This document shows positions 1 through 6,030 of a DNA stretch of 7,463 nt, piece by piece. Positions within the stretch are counted from its first letter, which is position 1. The number at the start of each line of letters is the position of its first letter. Made by a program: the position numbers and the translations under genes. Origin of the DNA: Planctomycetaceae bacterium (lineage in GTDB: Bacteria > Planctomycetota > Planctomycetia > Pirellulales > JAEUIK01); assembly GCA_016793185.1 (NCBI GenBank), contig JAEUIK010000129.1, forward strand, positions 1 to 7,463, given 5' to 3'. The notes under the pieces are model-generated. The model was not told where the DNA came from and searched no databases. It saw only the letters and a program-made list of their open reading frames with translations.

Positions 1-99
1 CTCTACGAGCACCGCGTCGAGGGAGGCAAGAACTCGATCTCGTTGGCGAAGTTCCGCCTGGAGTGGCTGAGCGGCGGGACCGATCGGCTGGCGAAGTGA
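1..99 (+). CDS. C-terminal tail of an unidentified protein (partial)
   Basis: Reading from base 1, an open frame of 32 codons runs to a TGA at 97-99. The 5' part lies outside the window. Nearly every codon ends in G or C, as in the genes downstream, which supports real coding on this strand. The visible tail is basic and mixed (it starts LYEHRVEGGK and ends GGTDRLAK). It has no membrane segment and no motif I recognise. It does not resemble the usual end of a DUF1549/DUF1553 protein, the common partner of DUF1501 genes in planctomycetes. No function is assigned. Confidence 0.55.
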   Translation, partial: LYEHRVEGGKNSISLAKFRLEWLSGGTDRLAK

Positions 100-135
100 G
101 TCCGGCACTGGGAACACTTGGCTAACCGCGGATGG

Positions 136-216
136 CGCAGATGTTCGCAGTTGAAATGAGTATGGCGTAGTTCGCGCAGAGCGAAGCGGGGTTTCCTCTG
201 AACTGCGAAATCTGCG
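136..216. repeat. Imperfect inverted repeat, REP/MITE-like palindromic element
   Basis: The left arm CGCAGATGTTCGCAGTT (136-152) is mirrored by AACTGCGAAATCTGCG (201-216). They form a stem of about 16 bp with one bulged G at 143. A second hairpin is nested inside: CAGAG (177-181) pairs with CTCTG (196-200), and after a bulged C at 182, 183-187 pairs with 191-195 around a GGG loop. The phrase ATGGCGYAG occurs twice (132-140 and 162-170), so the element also has direct internal repetition. It is less GC-rich than the flanking genes and encodes no plausible protein. The layout resembles dispersed palindromic intergenic repeats of large environmental genomes, but one copy cannot prove it is dispersed. 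It could also act as a terminator-like structure for the upstream gene, although no T tract follows. Confidence 0.6.
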
Positions 217-273
217 GATACTCCTCTCTGCTCACGACTTAGGATTGACCGCGGTACCACAGACTGAGTCACG

Positions 274-300
274 ACGACACCGGCCCGGATCTGCTACAAT
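274..300 (+). promoter_or_regulatory. Candidate extended -10 promoter for the DUF1501 gene
   Basis: TACAAT at 295-300 matches five of six -10 consensus bases and is preceded by TG plus one base (292-294), the extended -10 signature. The best -35 candidate is ACGACA at 274-279, four of six matches. Its spacer is only 15 bp, shorter than ideal, so the extended -10 would have to compensate. Transcription would start near 306-308 and leave a leader of about 45 bases. This is pattern matching only. The same CTAYAATCC string recurs upstream of pckA. Confidence 0.45.
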
Positions 301-337
301 CCGAAACACCCGCCCGCTGCCCCGCCACGCCCGCCAC

Positions 338-341
338 GGAG
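338..341 (+). promoter_or_regulatory. Shine-Dalgarno site GGAG supporting the start at 351
   Basis: GGAG lies nine bases before the ATG at 351 and twelve before the adjacent ATG at 354. That spacing favours 351 over the internal ATG at 402, which has no comparable purine-rich site in front of it. Confidence 0.5.
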
Positions 342-350
342 CCTCGCCCG

Positions 351-1811
351 ATGATGCGACCCCGTTGCCAAATCACGAACCATCGCCAGCACGCCTTTGG
401 CATGCTCGGCGGCACGGATCGCGAGGGGTTGGTCCTCTATAGCCGGCGGAGCGTCTTGAAGGCGTCGTTGGCGGGCCTGGCCGGATTAAGCGTACCGAGC
501 CTGCTGGCGCAGCGGGCGCGGGCCGCGGCCGCCGGGCAACCGGCGCGCGGCAACAAGAGCGTCATTCTCTTGTGGATGACGGGCGGGCCGAGCCACATCG
601 ACACCTGGGACATGAAGCCCCAGCGCCCCTATGAAAACCGCGGGCCCTTCAGCCCGATCTCGACCGCGCTGCCGGGCGTGTCGATTTGCGAACATCTCCC
701 CCAGCAGGCGGCGATGCTCGATCGCTTTACGATCATCCGCTCGGTCGATGCCCGCCACAGCAATCACGAGCCGAACACCGTCTTTCAGACGGCGAACCTC
801 GCGGCCGAGGCGCGGACCAACCCCGAGACCCCCTACTACCCGGCGATCGCCTCGCATATCGCCAAGCTGCGGGGGCCGAACCATCCGGCGATGCCCCCGT
901 ATGTCGCCTTCATGAAGTCGCGCTCGCACCTCGCCTTCGGCGGCTACCTCGGCAAGCAGTACGACCCGTTCATCGCCGATCAGGCGGCGCGGCTGCCGAT
1001 CTATACCGACGTCGGCCGCGACACCGGCCGCCTGACTGACGCCCGGCTCTTCCAGTTCTCGGCCGGGCTGAATCAGGAGCGGATCGGCACGCGTCAGGAA
1101 TTGCTCGCGCAGTTCGATCGCCTCCGCAGCGATCTTGATCGCTCGGGCTCGATGAGCGCACTCGACACGTACCGGCAGCAGGCGGTCGACATGGTATTGG
1201 GGCGCCGCGCGCAGGACGCCTTCGACCTCGAACTCGAATCGCCCGCCACGCGCGAGCGCTATGGAAAGCACCTCTGGTGCCAGCAAGCCTTGCTCGCGCG
1301 GCGCCTGGTCGAGGCGGGGGTGAATTTCGTCACGATCGATCTCAGCCACCATACCGCCTCGGGAACCTGGGATACGCACGGCGACAATATCCCGCCCTAC
1401 GGAGGCATCACCAAAGGGCTCGGCCCGCTGCTGCCGGTCTTCGATCACTTGATCACGAGCCTCGTGGGCGATCTCGAGGAGCGCGGCCTGCTGGACGACG
1501 TTCTGGTGATCGCGATGGGCGAGTTTGGCCGGACCCCCAACATGGGGACGCAGGGGAGCACCGACGGCCGCGACCATTGGCCGGTCGTGATGTCGATGTG
1601 CCTGGCCGGGGGGGGACTCCGGCATGGGCAGGTGATCGGGTCGACTGAGCGCGACGGCGGTGGAATCAAGGAACGCCCGGTAACGCCGGGGGACATTGCC
1701 GCCACGATTTATCGGCACATGGAGGTGCCTCTCGACGCGACCTATCTCGACCACCGCGGCCGGCCCCGCCCGATGATCGAGCAGGGAGCCCCCATCAGCG
1801 AGCTGTTTTAG
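351..1811 (+). CDS. DUF1501 family protein with twin-arginine (Tat) signal
   Basis: A 486-residue protein of the DUF1501 family, which is greatly expanded in Planctomycetota and distantly related to the alkaline phosphatase/sulfatase fold. Its biochemical function is unknown. Residues 31-37 (SRRSVLK) fit the Tat motif and are followed by a hydrophobic stretch (38-52) and an Ala-rich region, so folded export across the inner membrane is expected. About 30 residues precede the RR, which is long but tolerable. Family signatures are MTGGPSHIDTWD (76-87), WDTHGDN (340-346), GEFGRTP (390-396) and DGRDHWP (405-411). The Asp and His residues in these motifs are plausible metal ligands by analogy with the fold, which is inference. 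The length is normal and the domain is complete. DUF1501 genes usually pair with a DUF1549/DUF1553 cytochrome-type gene, and none is visible here. The 1608-1615 run of eight G keeps the frame. Confidence 0.95.
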   Translation: MMRPRCQITNHRQHAFGMLGGTDREGLVLYSRRSVLKASLAGLAGLSVPSLLAQRARAAAAGQPARGNKSVILLWMTGGPSHIDTWDMKPQRPYENRGPFSPISTALPGVSICEHLPQQAAMLDRFTIIRSVDARHSNHEPNTVFQTANLAAEARTNPETPYYPAIASHIAKLRGPNHPAMPPYVAFMKSRSHLAFGGYLGKQYDPFIADQAARLPIYTDVGRDTGRLTDARLFQFSAGLNQERIGTRQELLAQFDRLRSDLDRSGSMSALDTYRQQAVDMVLGRRAQDAFDLELESPATRERYGKHLWCQQALLARRLVEAGVNFVTIDLSHHTASGTWDTHGDNIPPYGGITKGLGPLLPVFDHLITSLVGDLEERGLLDDVLVIAMGEFGRTPNMGTQGSTDGRDHWPVVMSMCLAGGGLRHGQVIGSTERDGGGIKERPVTPGDIAATIYRHMEVPLDATYLDHRGRPRPMIEQGAPISELF

Positions 1812-1851
1812 CGCCCTACGATTTGCCGGGCACGGCCCTTGCGCGGGAAAG

Positions 1852-1881
1852 TTGCTTGTGTGCTGCCGCCGATGGTAGGCT
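1852..1881 (+). promoter_or_regulatory. Weak candidate promoter for the VWA gene
   Basis: TAGGCT (1876-1881) is preceded by TGG (1873-1875), an extended -10 arrangement, and TTGCTT lies 18 bp upstream (1852-1857). Each hexamer matches only three of six consensus bases. A small hairpin, GGCTC/GAGCC with a six-base loop (1878-1893), overlaps the -10. The 124-bp gap after the DUF1501 stop leaves room for a promoter, but read-through from upstream is equally possible. Confidence 0.2.
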
Positions 1882-1935
1882 CGAAGAAGAGCCGGCTGCC
1901 AGGCTGGCGGAGTCTTCAGGACAAGCGGCCATCGG

Positions 1936-4900
1936 ATGACGCTGAGCCTCTTCAACTATTCGATCGACTTCGACTCGCCCGGCTGGCTAGTGCTGCTGGG
2001 AGTGATTCCGGTACTGTGGCTCATGGGGCGGCAGAGCCTGACCGCCCTGGGGAAGTGGCGGCGAATGCTGGCCCTGCTGGGCCGCGCGGCGCTCGTCACA
2101 GGCCTGGTGCTGGCTCTGGCCGACGTGCAGATTGTCCGCAAGACCGACCGACTGGCCGTCATCTATCTGCTCGATCGCTCGCTGAGCGTCTCGCCGACCG
2201 AGGGGGCGCGGGCCATCGAGTTCATCAACCAGTCGCGCGCGGCTTATCGCGATGCGGGACGCGGCGATCTGGCCGGCGTGATCGTGTTCGGCCGGCAAGC
2301 GTCGGTCGAGCTGCCCCCCTTGGCCGAGAACGTGCCGCTGCTCACCATCGAGACGCACGTCGATCCCGACTTCACCGACCTGGCGAGCGGGTTGCGGCTC
2401 GCCCGGGCCTGCTTTCCCCCCGATTGCGCGAAGCGCCTGGTAATCCTCAGCGACGGCAACGAGAACGTCGAGTCGGCGCGCGAAGAGGCGCAGGCGCTGT
2501 TGGACGCGGAGATCGGCGTCGACGTGGTGCCGCTGCGGCAGCCGCGGCAGGCGGATATCGCCGTCGAGAAGGTGACGCTCTCGCGCGAAGTGCAGCGCGG
2601 GGCACCGTTCGAAGTCCGCGCGGTTGTCAATAGCCTGGCCTTCGATCCCAACGCGGGCCCCGTGGCGGGGAAGCTCCGCGTGCTGCGCCGCAGCGGGGTC
2701 GACGAGCAGCTCGTGGCCGAGGAGCCGATCGAGGTCCAGCCCGGCCGACGGGTCTATTCGTTCCGCCAGCAGATTGAAGAGCCCGATTTCTACACCTATG
2801 ACGTGCAATTCGTCCCCGCCGAGCCGGGCGAAGATGGGCTGCCGCAGAACAACCGCGCTACGGCCTTCACGCAGGTCCGCGGGCCGGGACGCGTGCTGTT
2901 GATCGAGGATGGCGACCACGCCGGCGAGTACGCCCACCTGGCCGAGCGGCTGCGGGCGGCCCAGATCGACGTCGACGTTCGCTCGAGCCATAACTGCTTT
3001 GCGAACCTGGCCGATTTGCAGCGCTACGACGCCGTGGTCATGGCCAACGTTCCCCGCACCAGCGGCGGCGCCGATCTGGTGCAGTTCAGCGACGAGCAAA
3101 TCGGGATGCTGGTGACCAACACCCAGCAGTTGGGGGCCGGGCTGGTGCTGCTCGGCGGTCCGAACAGCTTCGGGGCGGGCGGCTGGACAAATACTCCGCT
3201 CGAAGCGGCGATGCCCGTCGACTTTCAGGTCAAGAACGCGAAGGTCGTGCCGCAGGGCGCGCTGCTGCTCGTGATCGATTCCTCCGGCTCGATGTCGGGC
3301 GACAAGATCGCGATGAGCCGGGCCGCGGCGGTGGCCGCCGTGCAGGTGCTGGGCGAACGGGATTTTGTCGGCGTCGTGACGTTCGACTCGGCGGCGACGA
3401 CCGTGGTGCCGTTGCAGCGCGTCGGGACCGGCGCCAAGATTGCCAATCGCATCGGCACGATCGCTTCCGGCGGCGGCACCAACATGATGCCCGGCATGGA
3501 GGCGGGCTACGCGGCCCTGATGCGGGCCGACGCGGCCGTCAAGCATATGATCGTCCTCACCGACGGACAGACCGAGGGGGCGGGCTTCGAGGCGCTCTCC
3601 GCCCAGATGCGCCGCCGCGACATCACCACCACCAGCGTGGCCATCGGCAGCGACGCCGCCACGGGCCTGATGCAACGGATCGCCACGGCCGGCGGCGGCA
3701 AGTTCTATCGCGTTGAGAACCCCCGCGTGATTCCCCGCATCTTCATGAAGGAAGCGATGCGCGTCGCGCGGCCGTTGGTCTACGAAAACCCGGCCGGGGT
3801 GCGCCCCCAGTTCGTCTACCCGCACGAGATGCTCCGCGGCATCTCCGAGCCCGTGCCGCCGGTGACGGGCTATGTGCTCACGACGGCCAAGAGCAACCCC
3901 CTGGTCGAAGTCTCCTGGACGGCGCCGCTCCCGTCGCCGGGCACCCACCCGCTGCTGGCGAGCTGGACCTACGGCCTGGGGCGCAGCGCGGTGTTGACCA
4001 CCGACGCCGGCCAGCGGTGGGCCAAGCAATGGGTCGCCTGGGAGAACTACGACAAGCTCTTCGCGCAACTGGTCCGCTGGTCGATGCGGCCGACGACCGG
4101 TGACAGCCGCTTTGCCCTGGCCACCGAAACGCGCGACGGCAAATTGCAGGTCGTGATCAATGCGCTCGACCACGACGAGGGCTATCTGAACTTTCTCGTG
4201 CCGCGCGGCACGGTGATCGATCCCGAAATGCAGTCGAGCGAATTGAAGATCGAGCAGGTCGCGCCGGGGCGCTATGTGGCCGAAGCGCCCGCCGAGAAGG
4301 CGGGCAACTACTTCGTCAACATCGTCCCCGGTCCCGACATGGCGCCTCTGCGGACAGGCGTCAACGTCTCCTACTCGGCCGAGTTCCGGCAGATCGGCGA
4401 CGAGAACAACGCCCTGCTGGAATCGCTGGCCCAGCAAACGCCGCCGGGAGGCCGGGCGGGGCGCATGCTCGATATCGACCAGCCGACGCCAGCGGCCGAC
4501 GACCACAACGTCTTTCGCCGCGACCTGCCGCAGCCAACGTCGCGCGAGTCGTGTTGGCACCTGTTGTTGTTTGGCGTCGCCTGTCTGTTCTTCGTTGATG
4601 TCTTGAATCGGCGCGTGGCCTTCTCGCTCGCACCGGTGCAGGCTGTGGCGCGGCGCGTGACTGCGGCCGTGTCGCGACGAAGCGCCGACACCGAGGCGTC
4701 GGAGGTCCTGGATCGGCTTCGAGTGAAGAAGCAAGAGGTCGCCAACCGGATCGATCAGCTCCAGGCCGGCGCCCGGTGGGAGGGCGCCGCGACGCGGAGC
4801 GACGCCTTGACCGAGCCGCTCGTCGCGGCTGCTTCTCCGGTTGCGGCCACGGCCACTGCCCCGACGCTCGAGGCGCAGCCCAGCCCCGAAGAGGACTCGT

Positions 4901-4986
4901 ACACCGCGCGCCTCCTGAAGGCCAAGCAGAAGATCCGCGCCGAGCAGCAGCAGGCGGTCGACCTGCTCGGGAAGACTCCCCAGTAG
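1936..4986 (+). CDS. Membrane protein with two VWA domains and a GATase1-like fold (COG5426-like)
   Basis: A 1,016-residue membrane protein of unknown role. Two N-terminal membrane segments (about 16-31 and 44-62) flank a basic loop, so the large middle part should be periplasmic. A third segment (about 875-890), followed by NRR, should put the C-terminus in the cytoplasm. Domains in order: VWA1 (about 74-200) with MIDAS residues D80/S82/S84, T147 and D173; a beta-sandwich-like region (about 205-312); the first part of a GATase1-like fold (319-430, with LLGGPNSFG but no Cys nucleophile); VWA2 (about 441-605) with D448/S450/S452, T515 and D543; then the remaining GATase-like strands (about 645-718, with YGLGR and TDAGQRW); a second beta region (about 725-810); and an Ala/Pro-rich, charged tail with coiled-coil potential (919-944, 990-1010). 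Both MIDAS sites look able to bind metal, so adhesion or complex assembly is plausible. Relatives usually sit beside MoxR ATPase and DUF58 genes, which are absent here. The start is the first ATG before the membrane segments; AGGA at 1918-1921 is a distant, weak SD. Confidence 0.93.
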   Translation: MTLSLFNYSIDFDSPGWLVLLGVIPVLWLMGRQSLTALGKWRRMLALLGRAALVTGLVLALADVQIVRKTDRLAVIYLLDRSLSVSPTEGARAIEFINQSRAAYRDAGRGDLAGVIVFGRQASVELPPLAENVPLLTIETHVDPDFTDLASGLRLARACFPPDCAKRLVILSDGNENVESAREEAQALLDAEIGVDVVPLRQPRQADIAVEKVTLSREVQRGAPFEVRAVVNSLAFDPNAGPVAGKLRVLRRSGVDEQLVAEEPIEVQPGRRVYSFRQQIEEPDFYTYDVQFVPAEPGEDGLPQNNRATAFTQVRGPGRVLLIEDGDHAGEYAHLAERLRAAQIDVDVRSSHNCFANLADLQRYDAVVMANVPRTSGGADLVQFSDEQIGMLVTNTQQLGAGLVLLGGPNSFGAGGWTNTPLEAAMPVDFQVKNAKVVPQGALLLVIDSSGSMSGDKIAMSRAAAVAAVQVLGERDFVGVVTFDSAATTVVPLQRVGTGAKIANRIGTIASGGGTNMMPGMEAGYAALMRADAAVKHMIVLTDGQTEGAGFEALSAQMRRRDITTTSVAIGSDAATGLMQRIATAGGGKFYRVENPRVIPRIFMKEAMRVARPLVYENPAGVRPQFVYPHEMLRGISEPVPPVTGYVLTTAKSNPLVEVSWTAPLPSPGTHPLLASWTYGLGRSAVLTTDAGQRWAKQWVAWENYDKLFAQLVRWSMRPTTGDSRFALATETRDGKLQVVINALDHDEGYLNFLVPRGTVIDPEMQSSELKIEQVAPGRYVAEAPAEKAGNYFVNIVPGPDMAPLRTGVNVSYSAEFRQIGDENNALLESLAQQTPPGGRAGRMLDIDQPTPAADDHNVFRRDLPQPTSRESCWHLLLFGVACLFFVDVLNRRVAFSLAPVQAVARRVTAAVSRRSADTEASEVLDRLRVKKQEVANRIDQLQAGARWEGAATRSDALTEPLVAAASPVAATATAPTLEAQPSPEEDSYTARLLKAKQKIRAEQQQAVDLLGKTPQ

Positions 4987-4993
4987 TGGCCGC

Positions 4994-5012
4994 GCCGCGT
5001 GCGAGTCGCGGC
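4994..5012 (+). terminator. GC-rich hairpin just after the VWA gene, possible weak terminator
   Basis: GCCGCG (4994-4999) pairs perfectly with CGCGGC (5007-5012) around a seven-base loop, starting eight bases after the stop codon. No T tract follows, so it is not a standard intrinsic terminator. It may be an mRNA 3'-end or attenuation structure, or a chance hairpin in GC-rich DNA. Confidence 0.25.
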
Positions 5013-5067
5013 TCAGGCCCACGACCGGCGTGGGGCTGACGCTCGATTTTGACCACGGGCAGTTTGT

Positions 5068-5074
5068 GGGAAGG
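5068..5074 (+). promoter_or_regulatory. Shine-Dalgarno site GGGAAGG for the crotonase gene
   Basis: A purine-rich GGGAAGG ends eight bases before the ATG at 5083 and fixes that start. I see no -10-like sequence between 4987 and 5067, so the gene may be read from upstream. Confidence 0.5.
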
Positions 5075-5082
5075 CTAGCACC

Positions 5083-5868
5083 ATGACCGACTCCACGTCG
5101 CCAACTCCCCCCGTGCTGACGCAGGTCCACGACGTCGAGGGGGGCGCGATCCTTGAGATCGTCCTGAACCGCCCGGAGGTGCATAACGCCGTCAACGCCG
5201 AGGCGGCGGCGCTCTTGGCGGAGGCCTGGAAACGATTCCGCGACGACGAGCGACTCACCGTGGCGCTCTTTCACGGCGCAGGCGACAAAGCGTTCTGTTC
5301 GGGCGCCGACCTGACCGGACTGGCTGAAATGGGAGCCGCGTTGGCCGACGGGCCGATGGGAGGCTCGCGGATCGTGCAGCGCAAACCGGTGATTACCGTC
5401 GCCCAGGGCTACGCCTACGCCGGCGGCCTCGAGCTGTTCTGCCACGGGCATATCCGCCTGGCCGAACCGCAGGCCACCTTCTCGGTCGCTTGCCGCCGCT
5501 GGGGCGTGCCACTGGTGGATGGCGGAACGGTCTACCTGCCGCGGCTCCTGGCCTGGGGAAACGCGTTGCCGCTGATGATCACGGGTCAGCGCATCACGGC
5601 CGAGCGGGCTTATCAGATCGGACTGGTATGGGAGCTGACGGCCGTCGGCCAGGGGCTCGCCCGGGCCTTCGACATGGCGCGGCAGATCTGCCAGCAGCCG
5701 CGCGACGCGCTGCTGGCCGACCTGGCGTCGGCGCTCGATGGCGCGCACTTGCCACTGGAATCCGCGTTGGAACGCGAAGCGGAGAACCTCTTGCCCGTCA
5801 TGCAGAGCGAAAGCACGCAGCGCGGCGTCGAGAATTTTCTGGCCGGCAAGCGCTTCTGGTTCAATTAG
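5083..5868 (+). CDS. Enoyl-CoA hydratase/isomerase (crotonase) family protein, atypical active site
   Basis: A 261-residue cytoplasmic protein of normal crotonase length. It should bind an acyl-CoA thioester and stabilise an enolate, but the substrate is unknown. The first oxyanion-hole segment is FCSGADLTGL (71-80). The second is GYAYAGGLELF (109-119), with Gly114/Gly115 and Glu117, the equivalent of rat hydratase Glu144. The position matching the second catalytic Glu (Glu164 in rat, within PEI) is Cys137 in SVACRRWGVPLVDGGT (134-149). Classical hydration is therefore doubtful. The block RRWGVPL-DGGT resembles, from memory, a bacterial subfamily annotated only as enoyl-CoA hydratase (PRK08259-like), so this is probably a conserved variant and not decay. 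No other beta-oxidation genes are nearby. It follows the VWA gene by 96 bp in the same reading frame, but TAG (4984-4986) and TGA (5050-5052) separate them, so there is no fusion. Confidence 0.92.
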   Translation: MTDSTSPTPPVLTQVHDVEGGAILEIVLNRPEVHNAVNAEAAALLAEAWKRFRDDERLTVALFHGAGDKAFCSGADLTGLAEMGAALADGPMGGSRIVQRKPVITVAQGYAYAGGLELFCHGHIRLAEPQATFSVACRRWGVPLVDGGTVYLPRLLAWGNALPLMITGQRITAERAYQIGLVWELTAVGQGLARAFDMARQICQQPRDALLADLASALDGAHLPLESALEREAENLLPVMQSESTQRGVENFLAGKRFWFN

Positions 5869-5886
5869 GATTTCGTGAGCGAAATC
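5869..5886 (+). terminator. Perfect 7-bp hairpin abutting the crotonase stop codon
   Basis: GATTTCG (5869-5875), loop TGAG, CGAAATC (5880-5886) begins on the base directly after the TAG stop. The stem is perfect, but no T run follows, so strong intrinsic termination is uncertain. It could protect the mRNA 3' end. It lies just upstream of the pckA promoter candidate, which fits a boundary between transcription units. Confidence 0.4.
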
Positions 5887-5894
5887 GCACCGCC

Positions 5895-5923
5895 TGGAAA
5901 GCGTGCAGGAGCGCGCCTATAAT
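5895..5923 (+). promoter_or_regulatory. Sigma70-like promoter for pckA
   Basis: A perfect -10 hexamer TATAAT (5918-5923) lies exactly 17 bp downstream of TGGAAA (5895-5900), which matches four of six -35 bases. Transcription would start near 5930, giving a leader of about 100 bases before the pckA ATG. The leader is pyrimidine-rich around 5966-5996. I recognise no riboswitch or operator in it. This is the best promoter match in the window and suggests pckA is expressed independently of the upstream genes. Confidence 0.6.
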
Positions 5924-6020
5924 CCAACCACTTTCAGGCGGCCAAGCTGGACCCTGCTCTTTGAACCTATCTGTGCCGATCCCCTCTGCCTTCTGCGGCG
6001 GGTCTTGGCGAGTTGCTAGC

Positions 6021-6026
6021 GAGGTG
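6021..6026 (+). promoter_or_regulatory. Shine-Dalgarno site GAGGTG for pckA
   Basis: GAGGTG ends four bases before the ATG at 6031. The spacing is slightly short but workable, and it supports this ATG as the start. Confidence 0.5.
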
Positions 6027-6030
6027 TGCC

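Noticed and set aside
3..272. 89-codon minus-strand open frame over the upstream gene tail and intergenic region
   Set aside because: It overlaps a + strand reading frame with coding-like codon use and runs through the inverted repeat. Its product is low in recognisable features and I see no ribosome binding site.
245..442. 65-codon + strand open frame ahead of and into the DUF1501 gene
   Set aside because: It overlaps the promoter candidate and the DUF1501 start in another frame; the product is rich in Pro, Arg and His and looks like GC-rich noncoding translation.
1828..1838. GGGC/GCCC mini-hairpin after the DUF1501 stop as a terminator
   Set aside because: It has only four base pairs with a three-base loop and no T tract, which is expected by chance in GC-rich DNA.
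486..1955. 489-codon open frame antisense to the DUF1501 gene
   Set aside because: It has the same codon-aligned antisense artefact; the + strand carries the Tat motif and DUF1501 signatures.
1839..2633. 264-codon + strand open frame overlapping the start of the VWA gene
   Set aside because: It is an out-of-frame shadow with Arg/Ala/Gly-rich low-complexity translation; the VWA frame has membrane segments and MIDAS motifs.
4984..5085. Possible fusion of the VWA and crotonase genes, which share a frame
   Set aside because: In-frame TAG (4984-4986) and TGA (5050-5052) separate them, and the crotonase has its own SD and a complete N-terminus.
1987..5748. Very long (1,253-codon) open frame on the minus strand
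   Set aside because: It is codon-aligned antisense to the VWA and crotonase genes, which share one frame. Stops there would need sense codons TTA, CTA or TCA, which are rare at this GC content. The translation shows no domains, while the + strand products have clear family motifs.
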